Assembly: GCF_002258315.1 (NCBI RefSeq)
Contig: NZ_NOYD01000013.1
Coordinates: 124,001-188,000 of the forward strand
DNA from: Rhodococcus sp. 06-462-5
GTDB taxonomy: Bacteria > Actinomycetota > Actinomycetes > Mycobacteriales > Mycobacteriaceae
Direction of reading: 5' to 3'
Length of the DNA stretch: 64,000 bases
Positions 19,998-30,107 of this stretch are shown in pieces. The notes under the pieces were generated by a model that ran no database searches, was not told the DNA's origin, and saw only the letters and a list, made by a program, of their open reading frames with translations. Positions within the stretch are counted from its first letter, which is position 1. Each line of letters opens with the position of its first letter. The translations under genes and the position numbers were made by a program.

Positions 19998-21517
19998 GTC
20001 GACGGCCGATCCTTCGGTGCCCCGCGGCCGGTCGCAGCACCGAAATCGGTCTTCGAGCGAAGCGCATCGAGAATCGGATTACCGAGCATGGTCACGTCGC
20101 CGGCACCCATGGTGATGACGACATCGCCTGGCACACTCAGATGGGCGACCTGCTTGGCCACCAACGACAGATCCGGCTGATAGTTCACCGGCTTGGTCAC
20201 AGAAGCGGCAACCAACGCTCCCGTCACACCCGGCAACGGTTCCTCGCGAGCGCCGTACACGTCGAGCACGACGATCTCGTCGGCCAACGACAGCGCGGCA
20301 CCGAACTCCTCGGCGAACGTCGCGGTCCGCGAGTACAGGTGCGGCTGGAACACGACGACGACGCGGCCCTGCTCGAGACCCGGACGGTCCTGACCCGCCA
20401 CCAGAGCCTGCGCGGCAGTCAACACCGCCCGCACCTCGGTGGGGTGATGCGCGTAGTCGTCGAACACGCGGACACCGTGCTCACGCCCGGTGAACTGGAA
20501 GCGCCGATGCACTCCGCCGAAACCGGTGAGCCCGGCCAGCAATTCCTCGACTCCGGCACCGACCTGACGCGCCGCGACGAACGCCGCCAGCGCGTTGAGT
20601 GCAGTGTGCCGTCCCGGGACGCCGAGCCGTACGGTTCGCGCCGCGTCCTCGCCTGCGATCTGCAGCTGCGCGACACCTCCGATGTCCTCGGGCTCCCACG
20701 CCAGCAATCGAACGGCCATCTCGACCGGACCGGCGTCGACATCCGATGACCCGTAACCGAGCACCTTCACTCCGGGAAGGTTGCGCTCGACCACACGTCG
20801 AGCGAGCGCCGCCGAACCCGGATCGTCCATGCAGGCCACGAGCACACCACCGGGACCGAGCAGCGCAGCGAAATCGTCGAACACCTGAACGTAGGCCTCG
20901 GTGGTGCCGAAGTGGTCCAGATGATCGGCCTCGATATTGGTCACGATGATGACGTTGGCCGTGTACTGCAGCAGCGAGCCGTCACTCTCGTCCGCCTCGG
21001 CCACGAACACGTCGCCGCTGCCGTGATGAGCGTTGGTCCCGGCCTCGTTGAGCTCTCCCCCGACGGCGAACGACGGATCGAACCCGCAGTGCTGGAGGGC
21101 GACCACCAGCATCGAGGTCGTCGACGTCTTGCCGTGCGTACCCGAGACCAACAACGTGCGGTATCCCTGCATGAGAGAAGACAGCACGGCAGGACGCAGC
21201 ACCACCGGGATTCCGCGTTCACGAGCTTCGACCAGCTCGGGATTGGTCTTGGGAATCGCGGCGTGGGTCGTCACCACCACGGTGGGTCCGCCGTCGATCA
21301 TGTCCAGCGCGCTCGCGTCGTGACCGATGCGGACCTGGGCACCGCGTGCACGCAGTGCGAGCACCCCGCGCGATTCCTTGGCATCCGAACCCGACACCTG
21401 TCCCCCACGAGCCAGCAGGATCCGCGCGATGCCGGACATTCCGGCACCACCGATGCCCACCATGTGTACTCGTTCGAGCTCTGTCGGCAGATCCGACATC
21501 GCACCCTCAGTTGTCAC
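19994..21517 (-). CDS. murC: UDP-N-acetylmuramate--L-alanine ligase
   Basis: Adds L-Ala to UDP-MurNAc in the cytoplasm, the first amino-acid step of peptidoglycan precursor synthesis. Up to 507 residues from GTG 21517. ATG 21499 ([12 protein letters not shown]), with TGAGGG just upstream, is an equally good start. Motifs are [14 protein letters not shown] (UDP site), GTHGKTSTT (P-loop, 126-134), [19 protein letters not shown] and DDYAHHPTE. It lies between murG and ftsQ. The stop overlaps ftsQ. Confidence 0.97.
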   Translation of the reverse strand: MTTEGAMSDLPTELERVHMVGIGGAGMSGIARILLARGGQVSGSDAKESRGVLALRARGAQVRIGHDASALDMIDGGPTVVVTTHAAIPKTNPELVEARERGIPVVLRPAVLSSLMQGYRTLLVSGTHGKTSTTSMLVVALQHCGFDPSFAVGGELNEAGTNAHHGSGDVFVAEADESDGSLLQYTANVIIVTNIEADHLDHFGTTEAYVQVFDDFAALLGPGGVLVACMDDPGSAALARRVVERNLPGVKVLGYGSSDVDAGPVEMAVRLLAWEPEDIGGVAQLQIAGEDAARTVRLGVPGRHTALNALAAFVAARQVGAGVEELLAGLTGFGGVHRRFQFTGREHGVRVFDDYAHHPTEVRAVLTAAQALVAGQDRPGLEQGRVVVVFQPHLYSRTATFAEEFGAALSLADEIVVLDVYGAREEPLPGVTGALVAASVTKPVNYQPDLSLVAKQVAHLSVPGDVVITMGAGDVTMLGNPILDALRSKTDFGAATGRGAPKDRPST

Positions 21518-21562
21518 GCGGACGTCTCCCTCGTTCTCTTCTCATGCCCGACGCCGCCCAGC

Positions 21563-22705
21563 TCAGCGCCGCGCCGCGTGCGCGGTGTCGAGCACGATCT
21601 GCGCGACGGCAGCTGCTGCGCCCTTGTGCCCGGCACCGGCGGCGGCACGAGACATGGTGGCAATTCTCTCGGTGTCGGCCAGCAGCGCGACCACCGTCTC
21701 GCTCACGTACTGCTCGGTCAGTGTCGCATCGGATACCAGGATGCCACCTCCGGCGTCGACCACAGGACGGGCGTTGAGTTCCTGTTCGCCGTTACCGTGC
21801 GGCAGGGGCACGTAGACAGCAGGCAGACCGGTCGCGGACACCTCGGCGACCGTCATGGCCCCGGACCGGCATATCGCCAGGTCCGCGGCCGCGTACGCCA
21901 GATCCATCCGGTCGATGTACGGCAGCGCGACGTACGGCGCGTCCGGGTTGCGTTGCTCGACGTCGAGCGAGTTCTTCGGACCGTGCGCGTGCAGAACCGT
22001 GATACCGGCACCGGCGAGGGCCGCCGAGGCCCCGGACACCGCGTCGTTGAGCGATCGTGCCCCCTGCGAGCCGCCGAACACCAACAGCACCGGGCCGCTC
22101 TCGGGCAGGCCGAAGTGCGCGCGAGCCTCCGCGCGGACGGCAGCCCGGTCGAGTCCGGTGATGGTGGGACGCACGGGAATTCCGATCACATCCGCGTCGG
22201 CAGCACCGCGCGCGGCGATCCCCGAGCCCGCGACCGCGGCGAGCACCCGCTCGGCGGATCGGGCACCGACCTTGTTGGCGATGCCCGCTCGCGCGTTGGC
22301 CTCGTGGATGACCACCGGTATTCGGCCGCCACGGCCGAACAGCCGACCGCGGGCAGCAAGATAGGCCGGCAACGCGACATAGCCGCCGAATCCGACCAGC
22401 ACGTCCGCCTCGACGGTCGCGAATATCTCTCGGGTGCGACGCACCGATCGCACGACGCGCAGCGGCAACTTGAGCAGGTCGACGGTGGGCTTGCGGGGCA
22501 GCGGAACCGGAGGAATGAGTTCGAGTGCGTACCCGCGTGCCGGGACGAGCGTCGTCTCCAAACCACGGCTGCTGCCGAGAGCGGTGACGGTGACGGTCGG
22601 GTCGAGAACACGCAGGGCGTCGGCCACAGCGAGCGCAGGCTCGATGTGCCCGGCCGTTCCGCCCCCGGCAACCACTACGGAAATCGGTCGAGATGTCTGC
22701 TTCAC
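21563..22705 (-). CDS. murG: UDP-GlcNAc:lipid I N-acetylglucosaminyltransferase
   Basis: Transfers GlcNAc to lipid I to give lipid II on the inner face of the membrane. 380 residues, GTG 22705 overlapping the ftsW stop. The GT28 fold is seen from GGGTAGH (14-20), [19 protein letters not shown], and the acceptor/donor region RSGAMTVAE with [13 protein letters not shown]. Adjacent ftsW and murC on one transcript fit the pathway. Confidence 0.97.
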   Translation of the reverse strand: MKQTSRPISVVVAGGGTAGHIEPALAVADALRVLDPTVTVTALGSSRGLETTLVPARGYALELIPPVPLPRKPTVDLLKLPLRVVRSVRRTREIFATVEADVLVGFGGYVALPAYLAARGRLFGRGGRIPVVIHEANARAGIANKVGARSAERVLAAVAGSGIAARGAADADVIGIPVRPTITGLDRAAVRAEARAHFGLPESGPVLLVFGGSQGARSLNDAVSGASAALAGAGITVLHAHGPKNSLDVEQRNPDAPYVALPYIDRMDLAYAAADLAICRSGAMTVAEVSATGLPAVYVPLPHGNGEQELNARPVVDAGGGILVSDATLTEQYVSETVVALLADTERIATMSRAAAGAGHKGAAAAVAQIVLDTAHAARR

Positions 22706-24288
22706 CGTCGATATCCTCGCTCACCCGAGCGGACGGGAGGGCGACCGGGTTGTGGTTCCGGCCGCGGACGGTATGCCGATCGCGATCCTGCAGCGGGCTC
22801 TCGCCGGACGGGCTCGCTCCGACGGGGGTTGCCGCGGGGTGACTCGCCCCGATACGCGGTCGATCTGGGCGACATCGTGTCGGTCCGTGAGCTGGAGACT
22901 CGCGTGCGAGCACGCCCGGGCTCGGCAGCCCTCGCTGTACGTCCGTCCTTGCCCTGGCCCTTACGGGACTCGAGGCGCTTTCGATCCTGCGCCGCCAGCG
23001 TGGGGCGAGTGGACTTCGAGCGCGCCATCGCAGCTCGTTTGGGCGAGAACACGGCGGGCAGCGGCAGCTTCAGAGCTCGCGCGATGCGGCCCTCCTGCCC
23101 CGCGTGCAGGGCTGCGATCGCCTCCGGTTCGTGCCGGGCGGCGCTCGCGATGATGCCGAACATCAGCAGCGTGATCGCAGTCGAGGTACCACCGTAGGAC
23201 ACCAGCGGCAGCTGCAGACCGGTCACCGGCAGCAGCCCGACGACGTAGCCGATGTTGATCATGGCCTGACCGAACACCCAGCACGTGGCACCGGCGGTCA
23301 GCAGACGCAGGAAAGGATCGACCGAACGCATGGCGATCCGCAGGCCGGTGTAGACGAAGAGGCCGAACAATCCGATGACTGCCAGGCAGCCGATCATCCC
23401 GAGTTCCTCGCCGATGATGGCGAAGATGAAGTCGTTGTGCGCGTTGGGCAGGTAACTCCACTTCGCCCGGCTCTGCCCGAGCCCGCGCCCGAACATTCCG
23501 CCGTCGGCCAGTGAGTATTTCGCCTGGGTGGACTGGTACGACAGGCCCTGGGTGTCCTCGCCCGGATTGAGCCAGGCCTTGACGCGGTTGGACCGGTAAC
23601 CGGCGGTGAACGCGAGCACGGTTGCCAGCGCCAGACCGGTCATCAGCACCGCACCGAACAACCGAGCGTTGAGGCCGGCGAACCACAGCAGCGCCACCAG
23701 GATGATGCCGAGGGCGATGGCGGTACTCAGGTTCGGCTGGAGCACGACGAGCAGACACATCAGCAGACCCGCAGGCAGCAGCGGCACCAGCAGCGACTTG
23801 ATGTTGCCGTGTTCGCTGCGGCGCGAGGCCAACAGGTGCGCGCCCCACAGAACCAGTGCCACCTTGGCGAGCTCGGACGGCTGGAAGGACACGACGCCGA
23901 AGTCGAACCAACGGCGCGCACCTTGGCGTTCGGCACCGATACCGGGAATCAGCACCAGCATCAGCATGGTGATCGAGACCAGGAAAAGCGGAAACGAGAG
24001 CTTCCTGAGGTACCTAACCGGCAGCCGGAGAGCGACGTAGAACGCGACGACACCCAACGCGACACCGATCAGCTGCTGGGTGAAGAGCGCGTACCCGGAC
24101 TCGTCGGCTGCGAAGGATTCGGCTGACGAGGCCGACAGCACCATCACCAGGCCCAACACGGTGAGCAGGACTGCGATCGTGACGATGAGGTGGAAGGACG
24201 CGAGCGGCCTGCCGAACCACAGGCCGATTCGGGTGCGCGGAGCGGTGGTGCGGCGAGGTGGACGCGGCGGTTGCCCGGCGGCGGTCAC
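22702..24288 (-). CDS. ftsW: FtsW peptidoglycan glycosyltransferase (SEDS family)
   Basis: Polytopic septal glycan polymerase that works with FtsI. 528 residues, GTG 24288 overlapping the murD stop. About ten membrane segments lie within residues 30-405. SEDS motifs include [53 protein letters not shown] and [12 protein letters not shown] cytoplasmic tail of about 120 residues, rich in Arg, Ser and Pro, follows. Such a tail occurs in mycobacterial FtsW, where it contacts FtsZ. Confidence 0.96.
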   Translation of the reverse strand: MTAAGQPPRPPRRTTAPRTRIGLWFGRPLASFHLIVTIAVLLTVLGLVMVLSASSAESFAADESGYALFTQQLIGVALGVVAFYVALRLPVRYLRKLSFPLFLVSITMLMLVLIPGIGAERQGARRWFDFGVVSFQPSELAKVALVLWGAHLLASRRSEHGNIKSLLVPLLPAGLLMCLLVVLQPNLSTAIALGIILVALLWFAGLNARLFGAVLMTGLALATVLAFTAGYRSNRVKAWLNPGEDTQGLSYQSTQAKYSLADGGMFGRGLGQSRAKWSYLPNAHNDFIFAIIGEELGMIGCLAVIGLFGLFVYTGLRIAMRSVDPFLRLLTAGATCWVFGQAMINIGYVVGLLPVTGLQLPLVSYGGTSTAITLLMFGIIASAARHEPEAIAALHAGQEGRIARALKLPLPAVFSPKRAAMARSKSTRPTLAAQDRKRLESRKGQGKDGRTARAAEPGRARTRVSSSRTDTMSPRSTAYRGESPRGNPRRSEPVRREPAAGSRSAYRPRPEPQPGRPPVRSGERGYRR

Positions 24289-25757
24289 GATCGCGGCGAT
24301 CCGATGTCGGTGGCATCGAGGCGCTGGACCGACTCGGCGAAGCTGCGGCCGCGGTGGCCGTAGTCGACGAACATGTCCAGTGACGCGGCAGCCGGGGCCA
24401 GCAGGACCGTATCCCCCGGCGCGGCGAGTTCGGCCGCATGGACCACGGCCGCCCGCATCACCGCATCAGCATCTTCAGCACCATGAGTCACACCAGCATC
24501 GTCTCCCGAAGGGAGCCTGACGACCGGAACATCGGGCGCGTGTCGCGCCAAAGCCTCTGCGATCTGCATCCCATCGCGCCCGAGAACGACCGCAGCCACG
24601 AGCCGGTCGGCGATCTCGACCACCAGATCGTCGATCACCGCACCCTTCAACAGCCCACCCGCGATCCACACGACGCGATCGTGCGCCGAGATCGAGGAGC
24701 GAGCGGCGTGCGGGTTCGTGGCCTTGGAATCGTCGATGAACGTCACCCCGCCGAGCTCACGCACCACCGCTGCCCGATGCGGTCCCACCCGGTAGGTCTG
24801 CAGCCCCAACCGAACCGCGCCTGCCTGCACCCCGATCGAACGAGCCAGCGCGCCTGCCGCGAGCGCATCGAGAACGCCGGACGGGCCGCTCGGCTCCACG
24901 TCGTTCGCAGCGAGGAGATCGACGTTCTCGCCGAACGCGTTGTCGACAAGCATCCCTGCTCGCACACCCAGCTCACCCGAGGCCGGCTCACCCAACCGGA
25001 AACCGACGACGGTCGACGCCGCAGACCCGGACGACAAGCCCGCCGCCCTGGAGTCGTCGAGACCGACCACCGCGACGTCGCCGTTCAGCGCACGAGCCTT
25101 GGCCTGGACGTACCCGTCCATGCCGCCGTGCCAATCGAGATGATCCTCGGCGATGTTGAGCACCACTCCTGCCGCCGGACGCACCGACGGAGCCCAGAAC
25201 AACTGGAACGACGACAGCTCGACGGCGAGCACGCTCGGATGCGGGGTACGGCGCAAGGCGTCGGCGATGGGGAGTCCGATGTTGCCGCAGGCCACCGACG
25301 CGATGCCTGCGGCGTCGAGTATCGACGCCAGCATCGAGGTGGTGGTCGTCTTTCCGTTGGTGCCGGTGACCACCAGCCAGCGAGTTCGGGGTCCGTACAG
25401 CTCGGCCCGGTCCACGTGCCAGGACAACTCGACGTCGCCCCACACCGGAATGCCCTGTTTCGTGGCGGCTGCCAACACCGGAGAGTCGGGTCGAAACCCC
25501 GGGCTGGTGACGACGAGCGAGAACGATGCGAGCGTCGCGGGATCGGCGAGCAGGTCGTCCTGCAGCACCACCGCAGCACCGGAGTGCGACGCCTCGTCCA
25601 GCGCGGCGCGATTCGAGTCGGTGACCGTGACGACGGCACCGAGATCGAGCAGTGGTTGCACGACGGCGAGTCCCGAGATTCGGGCTCCGGTCACCAGCAC
25701 CGAACTGCCACGCAACCAGGTCATGTCGGTCCGAGAGTCGTGCACAGATTCGTCCAT
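24285..25757 (-). CDS. murD: UDP-MurNAc-L-alanine--D-glutamate ligase
   Basis: Adds D-Glu to UDP-MurNAc-L-Ala. 490 residues, ATG 25757 behind AGGG, four bases after mraY. Motifs: the N-terminal UDP-binding LVTGARISGLA, P-loop GTNGKTTTTSML, NIAEDHLDWH and the C-terminal FIDDSKATNPHA. It lies in the fixed dcw order mraY-murD-ftsW, and its stop overlaps ftsW. Confidence 0.97.
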   Translation of the reverse strand: MDESVHDSRTDMTWLRGSSVLVTGARISGLAVVQPLLDLGAVVTVTDSNRAALDEASHSGAAVVLQDDLLADPATLASFSLVVTSPGFRPDSPVLAAATKQGIPVWGDVELSWHVDRAELYGPRTRWLVVTGTNGKTTTTSMLASILDAAGIASVACGNIGLPIADALRRTPHPSVLAVELSSFQLFWAPSVRPAAGVVLNIAEDHLDWHGGMDGYVQAKARALNGDVAVVGLDDSRAAGLSSGSAASTVVGFRLGEPASGELGVRAGMLVDNAFGENVDLLAANDVEPSGPSGVLDALAAGALARSIGVQAGAVRLGLQTYRVGPHRAAVVRELGGVTFIDDSKATNPHAARSSISAHDRVVWIAGGLLKGAVIDDLVVEIADRLVAAVVLGRDGMQIAEALARHAPDVPVVRLPSGDDAGVTHGAEDADAVMRAAVVHAAELAAPGDTVLLAPAAASLDMFVDYGHRGRSFAESVQRLDATDIGSPRS

Positions 25758-25760
25758 GCC

Positions 25761-26846
25761 CTATCCGCCGACAGCAGCGAGATACTCGCTGTAGAACAGA
25801 GCGAGTCCGACGGCCGACGCGATGGCGGCCAACAACCAGAACCGGATGATCACCGTCGTCTCGGCCCATCCGGCCAACTCGAAGTGATGATGGAACGGTG
25901 CCATGCGGAACACGCGTCGGCGACTGGATCGGAACACCGCGACCTGGATGACGACCGATGCGGCCTCGGCGACGAACAGCGCACCGATGACCACCATGAT
26001 CAGCTCGGTCTTGGTCACCACCGACAGGCCTGCGATCAGACCGCCGAGGGCAAGGGATCCGGTGTCGCCCATGAAGATCTTGGCCGGCGCGGCGTTCCAC
26101 CACAGGAAGCCGATGCAGGCACCGGCGGCCGAGGCGCAGACCAGGGCCAGGTCGAGGGGATCTCGAACGTCGTAGCAGCCGGGGGCAGGCCCGGCGGGGC
26201 CTGCGCACGCCTGGCGGTACTGCCAGAAGGTGATGACGGTGTAGGCACCGAGCACCAGCGTCATCGACCCGGCTGCGAGGCCGTCGAGTCCGTCGGTGAG
26301 GTTGACCGAGTTGGACCACGCGATCACGAGCAGGCAGACGAAGAACACGAAGACCACCGCGGACATCGACCAGGTGGCGATGTCGCGAACGTACGACAGT
26401 TGAGTGCTGCCCGGGGTGAGCCCGCTCTCGCTGCGGAACTGCAACACCAGGATCGCGAACAGCACGGCAGCCGTTATCTGACCGACGTACTTGCCGGTGG
26501 CGTTCAGACCCAGGTTGCGCTGTTTGCGGATCTTGATGAAGTCGTCGAGAAAGCCGACCAGACCGAGCACCGTGGTCAGGCCGAGAACGAGCAGGGCAGA
26601 GGCCGACGGACCGTCCGCGTCGTAGCCGATCCCGATCAGGTGCGAGCCCCAGTAGCCGGCCCAGATCCCGACCAGAATTGCGACGCCGCCCATTGTCGGG
26701 GTGCCCCGCTTGGACTGGTGACTCGCCGGGCCCTCCACTCGAATCTCCTGGCCGAAGCCTTGTTTCGAGAAGGTCTTGATCAGCACCGGGGTCAGCAGGA
26801 TGGCGACCGCGAGTGCGATACCTCCGGCGAACAGGATCTGCCTCAC
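25761..26846 (-). CDS. mraY: Phospho-MurNAc-pentapeptide transferase
   Basis: Ten-helix membrane enzyme that moves phospho-MurNAc-pentapeptide from UDP to undecaprenyl phosphate, making lipid I. 361 residues, GTG 26846 overlapping the murF stop. Signature sequences are [22 protein letters not shown], the catalytic [25 protein letters not shown], and [15 protein letters not shown] near the C-terminus. Confidence 0.97.
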   Translation of the reverse strand: MRQILFAGGIALAVAILLTPVLIKTFSKQGFGQEIRVEGPASHQSKRGTPTMGGVAILVGIWAGYWGSHLIGIGYDADGPSASALLVLGLTTVLGLVGFLDDFIKIRKQRNLGLNATGKYVGQITAAVLFAILVLQFRSESGLTPGSTQLSYVRDIATWSMSAVVFVFFVCLLVIAWSNSVNLTDGLDGLAAGSMTLVLGAYTVITFWQYRQACAGPAGPAPGCYDVRDPLDLALVCASAAGACIGFLWWNAAPAKIFMGDTGSLALGGLIAGLSVVTKTELIMVVIGALFVAEAASVVIQVAVFRSSRRRVFRMAPFHHHFELAGWAETTVIIRFWLLAAIASAVGLALFYSEYLAAVGG

Positions 26847-28351
26847 TGCTCACCCTCCGCGGTGGCGCTCGACGCATCGGCCAGCAGGGCGTCTGCGACG
26901 GTCCACATCGCACCGGATTGCGAGGCCTTCACCAGCACGATATCGCCGGGACGCACCTCCTCGTGCAGTACGTCGATCGCCGTTTCACGGTCGGGCACCA
27001 GCATCGATTCCTCGCCCCACGAACCCTCCATGACCGCACCCTGGTGCAAAGCCCGAGTGGGACGGCCGGAGTCGACGATGATCAGGCGATCGACGTCGAG
27101 TCGGACGGCGAGGCGGCCGATCGCGTCGTGCTCGACCACCGAGTCCGAACCCAGTTCGCCCATCTCCCCCAGCACCGCCCAGCTGCGGCGCTTCGGCCCG
27201 TCGTCGCGACGCGACATCGACACCAGTGCTTTGAGTGCGGCGCGCATCGAATCGGGGTTGGCGTTGTACGAATCGTTGACGACGGTGACGCCGTCGGCTC
27301 GGGTGCGGACGTCCATCCGCCTGATCGACGTCGGTGCGGCGGCCCCGAGCGCCTCGGCAACCTGCGTCAGCGTCGCTCCGCACTCGAGTGCGACGGCCGC
27401 TGCTGCGAGAGCGTTGCCGACCTGATGCTCACCGTGCACCGCCAGGGTGATCGGTACCGAGCCGGCTGCACATTCGAGCATGAACGATGCTCTGGCGTCG
27501 GTGTCGACCAGCACGTCGAGTGCTCTGATGTCGGCATCTGCATTCCGTCCCACTGTGACGACGGATGCCGTTGTGCGCGTTGCCATTTCGGCGACAAGCC
27601 GGTCGTCGATGTTGAGAATCGCCACTCCCCCGTCGGCAGCACTGGGCAGTGCTTCGACCAGTTCGCCCTTCGCCAGTGCGATCGCCGCGCGCGAGCCGAA
27701 CTCGCCCAGATGCGCGGTTCCGACGTTGAGGACCACCCCGATCCGGGGCGGGGCGAGCGTGGCGAGTTCGGCGATGTGGCCGATTCCTCGAGCGGACAAC
27801 TCCAGACAGAGGAAGTCGGTCTCGGCATCCGTTCGCAGCGCCGTCCAGGGATGTCCCAGTTCGTTGTTGAACGATCCGGGCGGTGCCACCACCGAACCCA
27901 GGGGCTCGAGTACTGCAGAGATCAGATCCTTGGTGGAGGTCTTCCCCGAAGATCCCGTCACGCCGACGACCGTCAGGCCGTGCTCGGCGGTCAACTCGAC
28001 CACCGACGCCCTGGCCAGAGCGCCGAGGGCGGTCAACACCGCCGCACCGGAGCCGTCCGGGTCGTTCTCGAGTGCCATCGCGCGACTGTCGTGCGGAACC
28101 GGACGCACGACCACGGCCGGTACGCCCACCGGACGCGCGGCCAGCACCAGCGCTGCACCTGCGGCAACCGCGTCGACGGCGTGGTCGTGACCGTCCACCT
28201 TGGCTCCGGGAAGGGCGAGAAAGATACTGCCGGGGGTCACCTTGCGGGAGTCGAACTCCACCGGTCCCGGCACCACGACCGTCGGATCCGGCACGTCGTG
28301 CACCGTGCCTCCGACGATCTCGGCGATGCGGTCGATCGAGAACGGGATCAC
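26843..28351 (-). CDS. murF: UDP-MurNAc-tripeptide--D-alanyl-D-alanine ligase
   Basis: Adds D-Ala-D-Ala to complete the pentapeptide. 502 residues, GTG 28351 overlapping the murE stop. P-loop [54 protein letters not shown] and the late KASQSGAMW are all family motifs. The ddl gene that makes D-Ala-D-Ala is not in this window. Confidence 0.97.
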   Translation of the reverse strand: MIPFSIDRIAEIVGGTVHDVPDPTVVVPGPVEFDSRKVTPGSIFLALPGAKVDGHDHAVDAVAAGAALVLAARPVGVPAVVVRPVPHDSRAMALENDPDGSGAAVLTALGALARASVVELTAEHGLTVVGVTGSSGKTSTKDLISAVLEPLGSVVAPPGSFNNELGHPWTALRTDAETDFLCLELSARGIGHIAELATLAPPRIGVVLNVGTAHLGEFGSRAAIALAKGELVEALPSAADGGVAILNIDDRLVAEMATRTTASVVTVGRNADADIRALDVLVDTDARASFMLECAAGSVPITLAVHGEHQVGNALAAAAVALECGATLTQVAEALGAAAPTSIRRMDVRTRADGVTVVNDSYNANPDSMRAALKALVSMSRRDDGPKRRSWAVLGEMGELGSDSVVEHDAIGRLAVRLDVDRLIIVDSGRPTRALHQGAVMEGSWGEESMLVPDRETAIDVLHEEVRPGDIVLVKASQSGAMWTVADALLADASSATAEGEQ

Positions 28352-29949
28352 CGTACGCCCGCGCTCGTGCCGACCCGGCGCGCATCGATGGCCGAGGCGA
28401 GTATCACTCGGTCGTCGAACGGATACTTCACGCCCGCTATCTCTTGGCCGGTTTCGTGCCCTTTACCTGCGATCAACACAACATCCCCTTCGCGGGCCCA
28501 CGCCACGGCCTGTTCGATCGCCGCTGCGCGGCCTGCCACGTTCCGTACTTCACCGCGGGCCTCGTCCGGCACCGACAGCGCGCCGTCCTCGACGGCCTGC
28601 CGGATGGTGGCCGGATCCTCGCTGCGCGGGTTGTCGTCGGTCACCACCAACAGCTCGGCACCGCGCGCTCCGGCGGCACCCATCAGGGGACGCTTCGCGG
28701 TATCGCGGTCGCCACCTGCTCCGAGAACAACCGCGATCCGTCCGCGCGAGGATTCGCGCAGCGTCGCCAGCACGGCCTCGACGGCTGCAGGTTTGTGTGC
28801 GTAGTCGACCACCGCCAGAAAGTTCTGCCCACGATCGATCCGCTGCACGCGACCCGGCACGTCGACCGTCGCGACCCCGCCCACGGCGCTGCTCACATCG
28901 GCCCCGGCCGCCGCGCAGGTCGCCAGGGCCAGCACGGTGTTCGCGACGTTGTAGCGCCCCGGCAACCGGACCGAGACCGGCAGCGACCCGCCCTGCGGAT
29001 CGGCGACGGTGAACGACTGCGTTCCGTCGTCGTGCTTGGCCCAGTCCGAGACCGTCCACTGCGAATCGGTACCGGTCGACGCGGTCACCACGGTCGACCC
29101 GGCCGATCGAGCGATGTCTGCCATCCGCACGCCCCACGCGTCGTCGACACAGACGACGGCGGTGTCGGCACGAACAGCCGAGTCGGCCGCGAACAGGCGA
29201 CTCTTGGCCGAGAAGTAGTCCTCGAGAGAATCGTGAAAATCGAGGTGGTCCTGCGAAAGATTGGTGAACGCGCCGATCGCGAAGCGCGTGCCGTCGACCC
29301 GGCCGAGTGACAACGCGTGCGAGGACACTTCCATCACCACCGTGTCGACGCCCTCCTCGACCATGACGGCGAAGAGCGCATGCAATTGCGGAGCCTCGGG
29401 CGTGGTGAGCGCGCTCGGTACATGTCGGCCCAGAACCCGTGTCTCGATGGTGCCGATCAAACCGCACCGACGACCGGCTGCGGTCAGGCCGGCTTCGAGC
29501 AGATAGGACGTCGTCGTCTTGCCCGACGTACCGGTGATGCCGATGACGGTCATCTTCGACGACGGGTTGCCGTAGACCAGAGCGGAGACAGCCCCCAACA
29601 CCTGGCGCGGACGATCGTGCACGAGTACCGGAACCTGTCGATCCGTACCTGCGAGGGCTCCCCGCACGATCTCGAGTCCGGCCGGGTCGGTGAACACCGC
29701 CACCGCACCACGCTCTACTGCGTCGGCAACGAACTCGGCACCGTGTCGTGACGATCCGGGCAGTGCTGCGAAAAGATCACCGGGAAGAACGGACTGTGCG
29801 CGCAGATCGATACCGGTGACACTCACACCGGCGGGGTCGCCCTCGCCGATCGTTGCACCGACCGCGGACGCCACCTCCCGGACTTCGGTGTGCGGTGGAT
29901 GCGCCGGACGTGAACCCGGAGCCGGTTGTGAATCCGATGACACAGTCAC
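28348..29949 (-). CDS. murE: UDP-MurNAc-tripeptide synthetase adding meso-diaminopimelate
   Basis: Adds the third stem residue to UDP-MurNAc-L-Ala-D-Glu. 533 residues from GTG 29949, with AGGAGT directly upstream. P-loop GTSGKTTTSYLL, VMEVSSHALSLGRV and NLSQDHLDFH are present. DDNPRSEDP, the DNPR specificity motif, indicates meso-diaminopimelate rather than L-lysine and agrees with the chemotype of mycolate actinobacteria. A 158-bp gap with a stem-loop separates it from ftsI. Confidence 0.97.
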   Translation of the reverse strand: MTVSSDSQPAPGSRPAHPPHTEVREVASAVGATIGEGDPAGVSVTGIDLRAQSVLPGDLFAALPGSSRHGAEFVADAVERGAVAVFTDPAGLEIVRGALAGTDRQVPVLVHDRPRQVLGAVSALVYGNPSSKMTVIGITGTSGKTTTSYLLEAGLTAAGRRCGLIGTIETRVLGRHVPSALTTPEAPQLHALFAVMVEEGVDTVVMEVSSHALSLGRVDGTRFAIGAFTNLSQDHLDFHDSLEDYFSAKSRLFAADSAVRADTAVVCVDDAWGVRMADIARSAGSTVVTASTGTDSQWTVSDWAKHDDGTQSFTVADPQGGSLPVSVRLPGRYNVANTVLALATCAAAGADVSSAVGGVATVDVPGRVQRIDRGQNFLAVVDYAHKPAAVEAVLATLRESSRGRIAVVLGAGGDRDTAKRPLMGAAGARGAELLVVTDDNPRSEDPATIRQAVEDGALSVPDEARGEVRNVAGRAAAIEQAVAWAREGDVVLIAGKGHETGQEIAGVKYPFDDRVILASAIDARRVGTSAGVR

Positions 29950-29986
29950 TCCTGCTCCCTTCCTCTCTACTGCCGGCCGCGCGCCT

Positions 29987-30010
29987 GCCACGGCTCGATC
30001 ACGCCGTGGC
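29987..30010 (-). other. Stem-loop in the ftsI-murE gap
   Basis: GCCACGGC (29987-29994) and GCCGTGGC (30003-30010) form a perfect 8-bp stem with an 8-nt loop. It lies about 100 bases after the ftsI stop and 40 before the murE start. No U-tract follows, so RNA processing or partial attenuation is more likely than full termination. The rest of this gap shows nothing recognisable. Confidence 0.5.
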
Positions 30011-30107
30011 GGCAGCCGAACGAACACGCCCGAGCCGATGTGTCAGATTACCGGCGTCCGGGATCATGATGGCGCCGCCCCGACTCGCGGACCGGCGGGT
30101 CGGGATC

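Noticed and set aside
20912-23197. 761-codon plus-strand frame opposite murC, murG and ftsW
   Set aside because: Runs across several genuine genes on the other strand and shows no domain.
24438-27425. 995-codon plus-strand frame opposite murD and mraY
   Set aside because: His/Arg/Asp-rich antisense artefact covering well-supported genes.
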